Below, one piece after another: positions 19,056-29,046 of a stretch of 64,000 nucleotides of DNA (its first letter is position 1; each line of letters begins with the position of its first letter). The position numbers and the translations under genes are program-made. Location: contig NZ_CP017075.1 in the NCBI RefSeq assembly GCF_001742225.1, positions 620,001 through 684,000 of the forward strand. Direction: 5' to 3'. Source of the stretch: Novosphingobium resinovorum (lineage in GTDB: Bacteria > Pseudomonadota > Alphaproteobacteria > Sphingomonadales > Sphingomonadaceae). Below the pieces are notes generated by a model that saw only the letters and a program-made list of their open reading frames with translations, did no database searches and was not told the origin of the DNA.

Positions 19056-21107
19056 TCAGCGCGGCTCCAGCCGGATCGCGGTGCCGCCGCCGGGGGCCAG
19101 CCACACGTCCATGGTATCGCCCTTCTTCACCGTGCGCGTGTCGTAGGCGATGTTGTGGCGCGCTTCGGTTTCATACGTCGCGCCTTCGCCGTCCTTCCAG
19201 ACGCTGGCCTTGTAGCTCTTGCCCGCATCGAGGAAGTCGAACTTCAGCGTCACCGTGCGCGCCGTCGCATCGTTCACGCCGCCGACGAACCACCTCGGCG
19301 AAGCGCGGTCCTTGCGTGCGAAGATCGCATAGTCGCCTACTTCGCCCGCGATCAGGTGGCTCTCGGCCCAGTCGGTCGGCACGCTCTCGATGAAGTTCAT
19401 CTCGCGCGGGTACTTGTCGAGTTGCTCGATGAAGTCTGCTGCCATCTGGATCGGCGAGTAGATCGCGAGGTACAGCCCCAGCTGCTTCGCCAGCGTCGAG
19501 GCGAGGGGACCGTTCGCGCCTTCGAGGCTCAGAACGCCGGGCGTGAAGTCCATCGGGCCGGACAGCATGCGGGTATAGACCAGCGTAGGCTCATGGTCCG
19601 GGCCGTTGGCGAACTTGCCCCAGGCGTTATACTCCATGCCGCGCGCCCCTTCGCGCGAGACCCAGTTGGGGTACGTGCGGCGAAGGCCCGTGTCCTTGAC
19701 CGGTTCATGCGCGTCGATGGCTATGTGGTGCTTCGCGGCATCCTCGACGACGGCGAGGTGGTGCTCGACCTGCCGCTGGCCGTCGTGCCACTCCATGCGG
19801 ACCGGGCCGACCGGGCCGCCGGGATAGTCGGTGTTCGCGATCACGCCGCCATGGTCGGCGACGTAGCCGGTCTTCACCGTGTCCACGCCCAGCTTCTGGT
19901 AGAGCGCGAAACCGGCGTCCATGTTCGCTTCGTAATTGGCGATGTTGCCGCCGGTCTCGTGGTGACCGATCAGCTTGACGCCCTTCTTCGCGGCGTACTT
20001 CGTCACCGCTTCGATGTCGAAATCGGGCGTCGCCTGCGTGAAGCTGAATTCGTCGCCGTGGCCGAACCAGTCGCCGTTCCAGCCCTTGTTCCAGCCCTCG
20101 ACCAGCACGCCGCGGAACTTGTGCTTCGCGGCATAGTCGATGTACTGCTTGGTCCGCTCGGTGGTGGCGCCGTGCTTCGGGCCTTCCGCCCAGGTCCAGT
20201 CGTTGCGGATCATGCCCCACCAGATGCCGATGTAGCGGCCCGGCTTCACCCAGCTGACATCGCCCAGCTTGTTGGGCTCGTTGAGGTTCAGCTCCAGATC
20301 GTTGTCGACCAGACCTTCGGCGTCATCCGCGATGCGCACCGTGCGCCACGGCGTCGCGAAGGGCAGATCGCGCACCACGCGCGGGCCCCGCGAGGAGGGC
20401 GAAAGGGTTGTGCGGAAGGTCTGCCCGGTCGCGCGCTTGAACCAGTAACCGGCATAGTCGACCAGCGCCGCTTCGTGGAACGACAGATGGGTGCCGTCCT
20501 CCAGCTTCATGGTGATCGGCGTGTGTGCGGTAGAGACGGCGTCGATCGGGGTCTTCTGGTAGACCTGCTCATAGCGGTTCCACTCGCCGCCGGGGATCCA
20601 CCATGCAGTGCCCTTGGGGACGATGTCGAACTCAGTCGTCTCGTCGGCGATCTTCATCGTCTTGAGGCCGGGCTGTTCGGGGATCTCGTAGCGGAAGCCC
20701 ACGCCGTTGTCGAAGAGGCGGAAGGTGACGTTCATCAGCCGCGTCCCGTAGGTCTTGCCCTGCTTGAAGCGGACGGTGACCTGATTGTACGTGTCCTTGA
20801 CGAAGCGGCGCTCACCCCAGGGCTGTTCCCAGGTGTCGTCGCCCTTCGCGGTATCGCTGCTCTCGATGGCGAAGCCGCGCGTCATGTTGAGGCCATCCGT
20901 CAGGATGAAGCCCAGCTTGCTCGGCGCGATCAGCAGCTTGCCCTTGCGGGTGAGCGACCACATCGGGCGGCTGTCGTTGTCGATGGTGACCGTCAGCACG
21001 ATCGAGCCGTCGGGCGATTGAGCGGTGACTTGCGGCTTGGTTTCCTGCGCCATGGCAGGGGCGGCGATGACGATGCCGGCACTAGCCAGCAGGGCGAGCG
21101 GCTTCAT
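19056..21107 (-). CDS. Glycoside hydrolase family 97 alpha-glucosidase (SusB-like)
   Basis: A 683-residue enzyme with a signal peptide (MKPLALLASAG... to AMAQ), so periplasmic or outer-membrane-facing. The N-terminal beta-sandwich and catalytic barrel of GH97 are recognisable: GHHETGGNIANYE, VKTGYVADHGG, AHEPVKDTGLRRTYPN and REGARGMEYNAW. The glutamates of the HHET, AHE, REG and MEY motifs correspond to the calcium and catalytic glutamates of the inverting SusB subgroup. It should release glucose from maltooligosaccharides. The ATG at 21107 has AAGGAG upstream and overlaps the stop of the GH13 gene (ATGA), so the two are coupled. Confidence 0.93.
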   Translation of the reverse strand: MKPLALLASAGIVIAAPAMAQETKPQVTAQSPDGSIVLTVTIDNDSRPMWSLTRKGKLLIAPSKLGFILTDGLNMTRGFAIESSDTAKGDDTWEQPWGERRFVKDTYNQVTVRFKQGKTYGTRLMNVTFRLFDNGVGFRYEIPEQPGLKTMKIADETTEFDIVPKGTAWWIPGGEWNRYEQVYQKTPIDAVSTAHTPITMKLEDGTHLSFHEAALVDYAGYWFKRATGQTFRTTLSPSSRGPRVVRDLPFATPWRTVRIADDAEGLVDNDLELNLNEPNKLGDVSWVKPGRYIGIWWGMIRNDWTWAEGPKHGATTERTKQYIDYAAKHKFRGVLVEGWNKGWNGDWFGHGDEFSFTQATPDFDIEAVTKYAAKKGVKLIGHHETGGNIANYEANMDAGFALYQKLGVDTVKTGYVADHGGVIANTDYPGGPVGPVRMEWHDGQRQVEHHLAVVEDAAKHHIAIDAHEPVKDTGLRRTYPNWVSREGARGMEYNAWGKFANGPDHEPTLVYTRMLSGPMDFTPGVLSLEGANGPLASTLAKQLGLYLAIYSPIQMAADFIEQLDKYPREMNFIESVPTDWAESHLIAGEVGDYAIFARKDRASPRWFVGGVNDATARTVTLKFDFLDAGKSYKASVWKDGEGATYETEARHNIAYDTRTVKKGDTMDVWLAPGGGTAIRLEPR

Positions 21108-22735
21108 GCCGTTTCTCCTTCGATGATCCACAAGGCGCCGCATGCGGGGAGCGTGCCCAAGGTGAGGGCGCATTCGGCGTTATTCACAGCGGCCAGAACG
21201 CGGCCGCCGGTCGGAATTGCTGCAGGCCATGCTGCAGGCGCATCGCTCATGTTGACGACGACCAGCACACGGTGCCCTTCAAGTTCTCGGCGCAGCACGA
21301 GGCGCGTGTCGTCGGCGAGCAGCACTTCGCCGGAGCCCCGGCGCAGCGCCGGATCGGCGGCGCGAAGCTGCAGCAGATGCCGCGTCAGGTTGAGCAGCGA
21401 AGCCGGGTCCGTCTCTTGCCGGTCGACCGCGCGCGACAGGTTCTGCTCGCTCAGCGGCAGCCATGGTGCGGAGGAGGTGAAGCCGCCATGCTCGCTCTGC
21501 GCCATCCACGGCAGCGGCGTGCGCACGCCGTCGCGTGAGAGGGTGAGCGGCCAGTTGGCGATTGCCTCCGGATCCTGCAGCATCTCGAACGGGATCTCGT
21601 CCTGCAGCAGGCCGAGTTCCTCACCCTGGAACAGGATCGGATTGCCCCGGATCGACAGGAGCGTCAGCATCTTCATCCGCGCGAAGGCGTCGATCTGGTC
21701 AGGTGCGCACCAGCGGGACAGGGCGCGCGGGGCGTCGTGGTTCTCGAAGGCCCAGCTCGGCCATCCGGCGTCGGGTTCGTCGGGCCAGAACTGCAGCACT
21801 TCGGCGATGTGCGCGGGACGCAGCGCGTCGGCATAGAGCAGATCGAAACCGTAGGCGCTGTCCAGACGGGCAGGGCCTTGCGTGAAGGTGCGCTTCTCTT
21901 CCATCGCCCGCGATCCGCCGACTTCGGCCAGCGAATAGGTATCGGGATAGGAGGAGATCAGCGCCTGCAGCCGCTCGATGAACTTGAGGATGTCCGGGTG
22001 CGACTGATTGTAGACCTGCAGCTGAAAATCGTAGGGCCGCGTGCGCACCTTCCCGTCGTCCGGCGCGGGCGGATTGTTGCGCAGCATCGGGTCGTGCATC
22101 GAGTGGTTGAGCGCATCGATGCGGAAGCCCGCGACGCCCCGGTCCAGCCAGAACTTCGCCACCGCCAGCAGCGCGTCCTGTACCTCGGGGTTATGGCAAT
22201 TGAGCTGCGGCTGCTCGGCCAGGAAATTATGCATGTAATACTGCCCGCGCCGCGCATCCCAGCGCCACGCCGGGCCGCCGAACACCGACTGCCAGTTGTT
22301 GGGCGGCGAACCGTCCACCTTGGGATCGGCCCAGACGTACCAGTCCGACCGCGCATTGCCGCGGCTGGACCGGCTCTCGGCAAACCACGGGTGCTGGTCC
22401 GAGGTGTGGGCATAGACCTGATCGACGATGACCTTCAGGCCAAGCGCCTTCGCCTTCGCGATCAGCGCGTCGAAATCCTCCAGCGTGCCGAACATCGGGT
22501 CGACCGCGCAGTAGTCGGAAATGTCGTAGCCGAAGTCGGCCATCGGCGACTGGTAGAACGGCGAGATCCAGATCGCCTCGACGCCGAGCCGGGCGACATG
22601 GTCGAGGCGCGAGGTGATGCCGGGCAGGTCGCCGATGCCGTCGCCGTTGGAATCGGCGAAGCTGCGCGGATAGATCTGGTAGATCGCCGCGCCGCGCCAC
22701 CATGGCGCCTTGGAGGAGGTTTCTGGGTTCGTCAT
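21104..22735 (-). CDS. GH13 alpha-glucosidase (cytoplasmic, oligo-1,6-glucosidase type)
   Basis: A 543-residue GH13 enzyme without a signal peptide. The conserved regions are present: DQVYAHTSDQHPWF, the nucleophile in GFRIDALNH (Asp207), the acid/base in SLAEVGG (Glu271) and the transition-state Asp in FENHDAPR (Asp334). The N-terminal WWRGAAIYQIYPRSFADSNG is typical of alpha-glucosidases and trehalose-cleaving relatives. It would hydrolyse imported maltose and maltodextrins. It is followed by GH97 with an ATGA overlap and lies about 60 nt downstream of the secreted amylase gene on the same strand. Confidence 0.95.
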   Translation of the reverse strand: MTNPETSSKAPWWRGAAIYQIYPRSFADSNGDGIGDLPGITSRLDHVARLGVEAIWISPFYQSPMADFGYDISDYCAVDPMFGTLEDFDALIAKAKALGLKVIVDQVYAHTSDQHPWFAESRSSRGNARSDWYVWADPKVDGSPPNNWQSVFGGPAWRWDARRGQYYMHNFLAEQPQLNCHNPEVQDALLAVAKFWLDRGVAGFRIDALNHSMHDPMLRNNPPAPDDGKVRTRPYDFQLQVYNQSHPDILKFIERLQALISSYPDTYSLAEVGGSRAMEEKRTFTQGPARLDSAYGFDLLYADALRPAHIAEVLQFWPDEPDAGWPSWAFENHDAPRALSRWCAPDQIDAFARMKMLTLLSIRGNPILFQGEELGLLQDEIPFEMLQDPEAIANWPLTLSRDGVRTPLPWMAQSEHGGFTSSAPWLPLSEQNLSRAVDRQETDPASLLNLTRHLLQLRAADPALRRGSGEVLLADDTRLVLRRELEGHRVLVVVNMSDAPAAWPAAIPTGGRVLAAVNNAECALTLGTLPACGALWIIEGETA

Positions 22736-22795
22736 GGCGTTCTCTGGTACGTCTAGGTGTCGTTAGGGTGCCGTTGGGTGCCGCCCGTGTGCCGC

Positions 22796-24631
22796 TCAGG
22801 GCCGGGCCGCGCAGACGGCGAAACCGAGCGGTGGCATGGCGATCGAAACCGATCCCGGAGCGGTCGCCTTCATAGGGCATGCGGAGCCCGCAAGCGTCTG
22901 GAATTGCGCCGATTTCGGCTCAACCGCGAGGTTGCCTTCGACCGCCTCGGTGGAGGTGTTGAAGGCCAGCACGACCTCATTCCCGGTAGCCGGATCGAAG
23001 CGGGAGACCGCAAACAGCCCCGGCTTGTCGGACGCGGTGAGAACCTTGGTCATGCCGCCCGTCAGCGCCGGAGTCTGGCGGCGCAAGGTCGCGAGCTGCG
23101 CGATCAGCTTGTAGAGCGGGTGCGTCGGGTCGAAATGCTCGGCATTCGGGGCGCGGGTCGTGCCCAGCAGCGGTTCGTCCGTCAGGCGCAAGTCCTTGGA
23201 AGCAAACATATCCTGCCGCGACCACTGGTCTCCGCCATGGCCGATGAAACCTTGTTCGTCGCCGTAGTAGATCGTCGGCACACCGCGCAGCGTCAGCAGC
23301 ATGGCATGGGCCAGCATCGAGCGCTTCAGCAGTTCGTCGTTGCTCGCAAGCGGTTTACCCAGCTTGAGGAACATCGGCAGGCGCCCGGCATCGTGGTTGC
23401 CCAGGAACGTCGGCAGCTGCAGCGCGCCCGCCTTGCCGCCCGCATAGAGGGCATCGTCGTCGAAGAGGCGCGCCAGCGTCTCGGTGCCACCATCCTTGGC
23501 GCCGCCGGCAGCATCGTCGACCGCCCGCATGAACGCGAAGTCGAGCACGCCCGGCAGGCCCGCATTGCGCGTCCATGAGGCGAGGAGGGCAGGGTCGTAA
23601 TCGCCCGTCGCGACTTCGCCGAAAATATGGAAGTTGTTGATTCCCTTTGCCTTCGCGCGCTCCAGCATGGCGGGCACGAACTTCTGCCACAGCTCCGCGT
23701 TTACATGGCGCGCGGTGTCGATGCGGAAGCCGTCGATGCCGAAGCGGTCGATCCAGCTGCCGTAGATCTCGATCATCCCATCGACCACGCGCGGGTTCTC
23801 GGTGGCGAGGTCGTCGAGGCCGACGAAGTCGCCGTACTGCGCGCTCTCGCCCTTCCAGTCGGTGTTGCCGCGGTTGTGGTAGTAGATCGGATCGTTGAGC
23901 CAGGCGGGGACTTTGACGTCCTTCTCCGCCTTGGGCACGACGGGGGTGTAGGCGAACGAGGGATCGGTCAGTTTCGCCCAGTTCTCAGGCGTTTGCACCG
24001 TTTCTCCAAGGAAACCGGGGTTGATCGCCGGACCCTTCACGCCGCCCCGGGTCGAGAACGGATAGTCCGCCTTGGAACGATAGGGATACCCCTGCGAGAC
24101 CCCTTCCTTGTACTGGATCACGTCCGCCGTGTGGTTGACGATGATGTCCATGTAGACCTTCATGCCCCGGGCATGCGCGGCCTCGACGAGCGCCTTGAAG
24201 TCCTCGTTGGTGCCGAAGTGCGGATCGACAGCCGTGAAATCGGTGATCCAGTAGCCGTGGTATCCCGCGCTCTCGTTGCCCTTGGGGCCTTGCACCGGCT
24301 TGTTCTTGAAGATCGGCCCGACCCACAGTGCGCTGGCGCCGAGGCCCTGGATGTAATCCAGCCGCGCGGTCAGGCCCTTGAGGTCGCCGCCGTGGTAGAA
24401 CGCCTTGTCGGTGGGGTCGAAGCCGGTCTGCAGCTTGCCGCCTTTGAGGCCGCTCCCAAGACCGCCTTCGTCGTTGGCGGTGTCACCGTTCTCGAAACGG
24501 TCGGGCAGGACGAAATAGATCACTTCCTGCTCGGGCGTGCGGGCGCGCATGTCCTCGACCGTCCCGGCGAACGCGCCGCCGCTGGAGAGGGCCAGCGCGA
24601 GGGCCGAGAGAGAAGGTATCAGGCGGTTCAT
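22796..24631 (-). CDS. Exported GH13 alpha-amylase
   Basis: About 611 residues with a signal peptide (MNRLIPSLSALALALSSGGA then FAG). GH13 motifs are complete: DIIVNHTAD, DGFRIDTARH (nucleophile Asp), FGEVATG (acid/base Glu) and FLGNHDAGR. PIYYGDEQGF-like sequence (TIYYGDEQGF) and a C-terminal beta domain follow. It probably cuts starch or long maltodextrins in the periplasm or outside before uptake. Two tandem starts exist, GTG 24634 and ATG 24631, with GGAGA upstream; ATG is listed. It lies between the TonB receptor and the GH13 glucosidase in one strand-wise cluster. Confidence 0.93.
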   Translation of the reverse strand: MNRLIPSLSALALALSSGGAFAGTVEDMRARTPEQEVIYFVLPDRFENGDTANDEGGLGSGLKGGKLQTGFDPTDKAFYHGGDLKGLTARLDYIQGLGASALWVGPIFKNKPVQGPKGNESAGYHGYWITDFTAVDPHFGTNEDFKALVEAAHARGMKVYMDIIVNHTADVIQYKEGVSQGYPYRSKADYPFSTRGGVKGPAINPGFLGETVQTPENWAKLTDPSFAYTPVVPKAEKDVKVPAWLNDPIYYHNRGNTDWKGESAQYGDFVGLDDLATENPRVVDGMIEIYGSWIDRFGIDGFRIDTARHVNAELWQKFVPAMLERAKAKGINNFHIFGEVATGDYDPALLASWTRNAGLPGVLDFAFMRAVDDAAGGAKDGGTETLARLFDDDALYAGGKAGALQLPTFLGNHDAGRLPMFLKLGKPLASNDELLKRSMLAHAMLLTLRGVPTIYYGDEQGFIGHGGDQWSRQDMFASKDLRLTDEPLLGTTRAPNAEHFDPTHPLYKLIAQLATLRRQTPALTGGMTKVLTASDKPGLFAVSRFDPATGNEVVLAFNTSTEAVEGNLAVEPKSAQFQTLAGSACPMKATAPGSVSIAMPPLGFAVCAARP

Positions 24632-24759
24632 CACAGGCGATCTCCGGATGGCCGTCGGGGAAGGGTAGGCGGAACCGTCGAAGGGAGGGATAACTTCGAC
24701 GGTTCCGCCGGTGTGGCGCCGTTGAGGAGGAGGAGGGTTCCATCGCGGCGCCGGGGGAG

Positions 24760-27540
24760 TTAGAACTTATACGTGAAACCGGCCAGGAAACGGCGGCCGT
24801 ACGTCTGGTAGTCGATGACCTCGCGGCTATCGCCCGGGTTGGTCGTGATGAACGGCGCATTGGTCAGGTTCTGCCCCTGCACGTAGAGCGACAGGCCCTC
24901 CAGCGCGCTACCGGCCTGGAAGTCGTAGCCGATCTGCGCGTCCACGATCGTTTCCGCAGCCGCGCGGCGGCGTACGCGGTTGGCGGCGAAGCCGGAGACT
25001 TCACCCAGGAACGTCGAACGGTAGCGCACCGAACCGCGTGCGTTGAAGCCCCACTTCTCGAAGTAGGCGGTGCCGTTGGCGACCCACTTCGAATAGCCCG
25101 GCAGATCGCCCGAGGGCGAGTCCGGCGTCGCCTGGATCTTGCTCTTGGTATAGGCGACCGAGCCGGTCACGCCGAAGCCTTCGAGTGCCGGAATGATGGT
25201 CTCGAACGGCAGGGTGGTGGCGATTTCGACGCCGTAGAGCTTGCCGCCCTTGCCGTTGACCGGGATCGTGTACTGCGCGGTCGGCGACAGCACCACGCCT
25301 GCGCCCGGGTCCTGCAGCGCGAGGCTGTCGGTGGGCACGGTGGACTGCTGGTTGTAGATGTAGCTCTTCAGGTCCTTCCAGAAGAACTGCGCCGCGATCA
25401 CGCCCTTGCCGCCGAAGTACTGCTCGAACGTCAGGTCGAGCGCATTGGCGCGCCAGGGACGCAGGTATGGGTTGCCGGACTCGCCGGTGACCTGGGCCAC
25501 GTTGCCGGTGATCGTGTAGTCGAACTTCTCCGAGGCGCGCATGTCGTCGAGGCGCGGGCGGATGATCTCGCGCGCGGCGGCGAAGCGGATCACGGTGTCG
25601 CTCGGGAAGCGCAGCGAGAGGTTGAGGCTGGGCAGCACGTCGAGATAGTCGGTGCTGACCTTGCGGACGCGGGCGCCGATGTTGGGCGAGCCGTTCGGGT
25701 TCACCGGCGGCTGCAGCAGGATGGCACCGGCGCCGACCGAGTTCTGGTCGGTCCACTGCGCCTGCACGCCGAAGTTGCCGGTCAGGTGCGCCGAGCCGAT
25801 GTCGGCATCGAGGTTCCCCTGGATATAGCCGGTCATCAGGCGCTCGCGGATGGCGTAGCTCTTGACGATGACGTCGCCGTAGGGGTTCGCGACAAGGTTA
25901 TAGATGCCGTCTCGCACCAGCGCTGCCGGATCGTAGCTGACGACCGGACCGAGGCCGAGGTAGCTGAGCTGCGTCTCGCCCTTGAGGCGGTATTCCTCGG
26001 GGATGGTGACGCTGGTGAGGCCATCGGTATTGGCCTTCAGGCCGAGGAAATACTCTTCCGGAACCAGCGTCTTGGAGCGGTTGGTGTAGTTCCAGCCGAC
26101 CTGGAACGAGTGGAGCAGGCCGCTCTCGAACTCGTGCTCGACCTCGACCCGGTACTGCCACAACTCATCCTTGATGTGGCGATTGTTGTAGTAGCCGTCC
26201 TGCCCGTTGAGGATCTTGGTGCCGTCCACGGCGGTCTGATCGCCGCCCCAGCCCTGCGGGCCGGTCAGCAGGATCAGGTTGTAGTCGCCGTAGTTGAGGC
26301 TGGGCGAGAACACCGCGCCCTTGTCGGTCATGGTGAAGCCGATGCTGTCGAGCGCGCCGATCGTGTTGCGGCCGGTCCCGGCCAGTGTCTCGATGGTCAG
26401 TTCGCTGCGGTCGGTCTTGGAATAGCTGACGTCGAAGAACGCCTTCCAGCCGTCGTCGCCTTCCCACTTGGTGTTCCAGCCGAACGAATAGAGCTTCGCG
26501 TGGCGCTGGAACAGGTCGTTGCGCACCACGCTCTTGACGCCGTTGAAGGTGCCCGAGGTGACCATGCCGTCCGTCACCGTCGCATTGGCGAGCGAGGCAG
26601 TGTCGGGGTCGTAGTACAGCGGCAGTTCGATGCCGCGCTTGACCTGGTTGTCCTTGAAGTTCGAGTAGAACCCGTCGAGCGTCATCGTCAGGTTCGGCGT
26701 CGGCTTCCACTGCAGCGTGCCGTTGAGGCCGAGGCGCTTGAGCGTGGTCGAGGTCACGTAGGACTTGGAGCCGCCGATGACCTTGTCGCCTTCGGGCGTG
26801 TCGGCATAGCCCCAGGAGTTGAATTCCTGGACCTGATAAGGCTCGTTCAGATAGCTGGCGCCCAGCGCGATGCCGATGGTGTCATCGGCGAACTGGTCCA
26901 CGTACGTGGCGTTGAGGCGGTAGCCCTTGTCCTTGGAGCCCGCGTTCAGCTTGCCGAGATCGGCATAAGTGCCGCGCGCGCCGACCGAGATGACGCGCTT
27001 GCCGGTGTCGAGCGGACGGATCGTGCGCATGTCGACGGTGCCCGACAGGCCCTGGCCGACGAGGCTGGCCATCGGCGTCTTGTAGACGTTGACGGCGCTG
27101 ACGACTTCGGACGGATACTGATCGTATTCGACCGCGCGGTTGTCGCCGGTCGAGGTCTGCTCGCGGCCGTTCAGCAGCGTGGTCGAGAAGTCCGGCGCGA
27201 AGCCGCGGATGGCGATCGAGTTCGAGCGGCCGTTGACGCGCTGCGAGGTCAGGCCTGGCAGGCGGGCGATCGATTCCGCGATCGAGGCGTCAGGCAGCTT
27301 GCCGATGTCTTCGGCCGAGACGCTCTCGACGATCTGCTCGGCGTTGCGCTTCTGGTTGATCGCGTTGAGCAGCGATGCGCGGTAGCCGGTGACGACGATG
27401 GTGTCGGCGCTGGCGTTGTCCTCCGCCGGGGCGGCGTCCTGCGCCCACGCTGCGGCAGGAAGGGCAGCCGCGATCATGGCGGCGGCGATGGCCATGCGGG
27501 ACGAAGTGCCCGCGGCCGAAAACTCGTTACGAAGCGACAT
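24760..27540 (-). CDS. TonB-dependent receptor for maltodextrins (Caulobacter type)
   Basis: A 926-residue outer-membrane receptor with signal peptide, TonB-box region (ADTIVVTGYR), plug domain (LPDASIAESIARLPGL, SIAIRGF) and a 22-strand barrel ending in the C-terminal aromatic GFTYKF. The plug and length fit the TIGR01782-type receptors of Caulobacter and sphingomonads. The substrate is inferred from the neighbouring amylase and glucosidases and from the known Caulobacter maltodextrin receptor MalA. The start at 27540 gives a proper signal peptide and has GGGGAGGACACTTC before it. Confidence 0.92.
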   Translation of the reverse strand: MSLRNEFSAAGTSSRMAIAAAMIAAALPAAAWAQDAAPAEDNASADTIVVTGYRASLLNAINQKRNAEQIVESVSAEDIGKLPDASIAESIARLPGLTSQRVNGRSNSIAIRGFAPDFSTTLLNGREQTSTGDNRAVEYDQYPSEVVSAVNVYKTPMASLVGQGLSGTVDMRTIRPLDTGKRVISVGARGTYADLGKLNAGSKDKGYRLNATYVDQFADDTIGIALGASYLNEPYQVQEFNSWGYADTPEGDKVIGGSKSYVTSTTLKRLGLNGTLQWKPTPNLTMTLDGFYSNFKDNQVKRGIELPLYYDPDTASLANATVTDGMVTSGTFNGVKSVVRNDLFQRHAKLYSFGWNTKWEGDDGWKAFFDVSYSKTDRSELTIETLAGTGRNTIGALDSIGFTMTDKGAVFSPSLNYGDYNLILLTGPQGWGGDQTAVDGTKILNGQDGYYNNRHIKDELWQYRVEVEHEFESGLLHSFQVGWNYTNRSKTLVPEEYFLGLKANTDGLTSVTIPEEYRLKGETQLSYLGLGPVVSYDPAALVRDGIYNLVANPYGDVIVKSYAIRERLMTGYIQGNLDADIGSAHLTGNFGVQAQWTDQNSVGAGAILLQPPVNPNGSPNIGARVRKVSTDYLDVLPSLNLSLRFPSDTVIRFAAAREIIRPRLDDMRASEKFDYTITGNVAQVTGESGNPYLRPWRANALDLTFEQYFGGKGVIAAQFFWKDLKSYIYNQQSTVPTDSLALQDPGAGVVLSPTAQYTIPVNGKGGKLYGVEIATTLPFETIIPALEGFGVTGSVAYTKSKIQATPDSPSGDLPGYSKWVANGTAYFEKWGFNARGSVRYRSTFLGEVSGFAANRVRRRAAAETIVDAQIGYDFQAGSALEGLSLYVQGQNLTNAPFITTNPGDSREVIDYQTYGRRFLAGFTYKF

Positions 27541-27673
27541 GAAGTGTCCTCCCCTGTTCTGGCCGGGACAGCACACCTGGCGCCCGGCATCTCCTCCTGA
27601 TGAGCCCGTGCATTTCTGCCGCGACTCCATTCGACCCCCTCTGCTTAAGGCGGTCCTACGTTGCGCATAATAT

Positions 27674-27695
27674 GGCATACGTATACGTAGATGCC
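27674..27695. promoter_or_regulatory. Candidate LacI-type operator, site 1 (TACGTATACGTA palindrome)
   Basis: A perfect 12-bp palindrome TACGTATACGTA (27678-27689) with flanking GGCA and ATGCC giving an extended imperfect dyad. It sits in the 276-nt gap between the divergent TonB receptor and LacI-family gene. Its position suits a repressor that controls both genes; binding is inferred. Confidence 0.55.
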
Positions 27696-27739
27696 GGAGG
27701 GAAACGCGGCGTGTCTTCCGTGCAACGATCAGGATACCG

Positions 27740-27749
27740 CGTAATTACG
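27740..27749. promoter_or_regulatory. Candidate operator, site 2 (CGTAATTACG palindrome)
   Basis: A perfect 10-bp palindrome, 51-71 nt from site 1 and 68 nt before the LacI-family ATG. It shares the ACG/CGT ends of site 1 and may be a second operator or part of the regulator's own promoter. Confidence 0.4.
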
Positions 27750-27816
27750 TGATTATATGAAGTTAGCTACCTGGTACTGTGGCATTGTTGCGGCGCAGCA
27801 TCGGGTGGAGGAGACC

Positions 27817-28851
27817 ATGGGACGCAAGCCGACCAACCGCCCGACCAGCTTCGACATCGCCTATCGCGCCGGTGTCTCGCAGCCCACCGTCAGCCGCGCG
27901 CTGCGGGGGAGCAAGTCGGTCAGCGCCGCTACGCGCGAGCGGATCGAGGCGATCGCGCGCGAGTTGAACTACTCGGTGGACAAGAACGCCTCGTCGCTGC
28001 GGTCGCAGCGTTCGAACACGATCGCGCTGCTGTTCTTCGAGGAACAGTCGCCCGACGATTCCAAGATCAACCCGTTCTTCCTCGCCATGCTCGGCGCGAT
28101 CACGCGCGAGTGCGCCAGCCGGGGGCTGGACCTGCTGATCTCGTTCCAGAAGCTGGAGGACGACTGGCACGTGCGCTATCAGGACAGCCACCGCGCCGAC
28201 GGCCTGATCCTGCTCGGCTACGGGGACTATACGCTTTACGAGAGCCGTCTGCGCCAACTGGTCGGGCAGGGCACGCACTTCGTGCGCTGGGGCAGCGTGG
28301 ACGAGGTCAATATCGGGGCGACGGTCGGTTCCGACAACCTCGGCGCGGGGCGGCTGGCTGGGGAGCATCTGCTCGGCCTTGGCCGTCGGCGCATCGTCTT
28401 TCTCGGGCAGGCGGATGAGCATTATCCCGAGTTTGCCGATCGTTACCGGGGGCTGTGCGAGGCGCTCGGCGAGGCGGGGGTGACGGTGGACCCGCGCTTG
28501 CAACGCGACGTGGTAAACCTCGAGGACATGGGCCATGCGGCGATGCGCGAGGTGATTGGCGAAGGGGTGATTTTCGACGCCGTCTTCGCGGCCAGCGACC
28601 TCATCGCCATCGGCGCCATGCGCGCGCTGGGCGAGGCGGGCCTGTCGATCCCCGGCGACGTGGCGGTGATGGGCTTCGACGACCTTCCCGCTGCCAGCAT
28701 GACCAACCCGCCGCTGACCACGATGATGCAGGACCTCAGGCGCGCCGGAGAAATTCTGGTCGAGACGCTGGCCGACCAGATCGCGGACCGCGCGGCGCCC
28801 TCGCGCACGCTGCCGGCGCGTCTGGTGGTGCGGCGAAGCACGGCGGGGTAG
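27817..28851 (+). CDS. LacI-family transcriptional regulator of the maltodextrin locus
   Basis: A 344-residue repressor. The N-terminal helix-turn-helix reads TSFDIAYRAGVSQPTVSRAL (residues 11-30), followed by the hinge with RELNYSVDKNASSLRSQ. The periplasmic-binding-protein-like effector domain carries GLILLGYGDYT, NLGAGRLAGEHL and VMGFDDLPAASM. It should repress the divergent TonB receptor and hydrolase genes until a maltose-type ligand binds. The ATG at 27817 follows GGAGGAG; the frame is open from 27757 but without coding character. Two palindromes lie upstream. Confidence 0.9.
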   Translation: MGRKPTNRPTSFDIAYRAGVSQPTVSRALRGSKSVSAATRERIEAIARELNYSVDKNASSLRSQRSNTIALLFFEEQSPDDSKINPFFLAMLGAITRECASRGLDLLISFQKLEDDWHVRYQDSHRADGLILLGYGDYTLYESRLRQLVGQGTHFVRWGSVDEVNIGATVGSDNLGAGRLAGEHLLGLGRRRIVFLGQADEHYPEFADRYRGLCEALGEAGVTVDPRLQRDVVNLEDMGHAAMREVIGEGVIFDAVFAASDLIAIGAMRALGEAGLSIPGDVAVMGFDDLPAASMTNPPLTTMMQDLRRAGEILVETLADQIADRAAPSRTLPARLVVRRSTAG

Positions 28852-28878
28852 CGTAGTTAGGCAGGTGCCTTGTCGAGG

Positions 28879-28908
28879 GGGCTTCGACAAGCTCAGCCTG
28901 AGCGGGAA
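28879..28908. repeat. Short palindromic repeat, family E, copy 1
   Basis: The core CTTCGACAAGCTCAGCCTGA followed by GCGGG occurs singly here and as a two-armed inverted pair at 60053-60154. This motif is a common palindromic repeat in sphingomonad and related genomes. Confidence 0.6.
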
Positions 28909-29046
28909 GGAACGGGTGCCGGTTTCATCCGGATCAGCTTGGGCATGACCGGCTAGGCATTCGTATGCATGTTGTCGCATCCGGCGCATCGTGCAAGGCG
29001 GGCGGACTGCGCGGCGTCAAGTCCGCGAGCTTAGGGAAGGGATGCG

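Noticed and set aside
19155..21836. An 893-codon open frame on the plus strand opposite GH97/GH13
   Set aside because: Composition is Arg/Val/Gly-rich without domain signals; the minus-strand genes have clear catalytic motifs.
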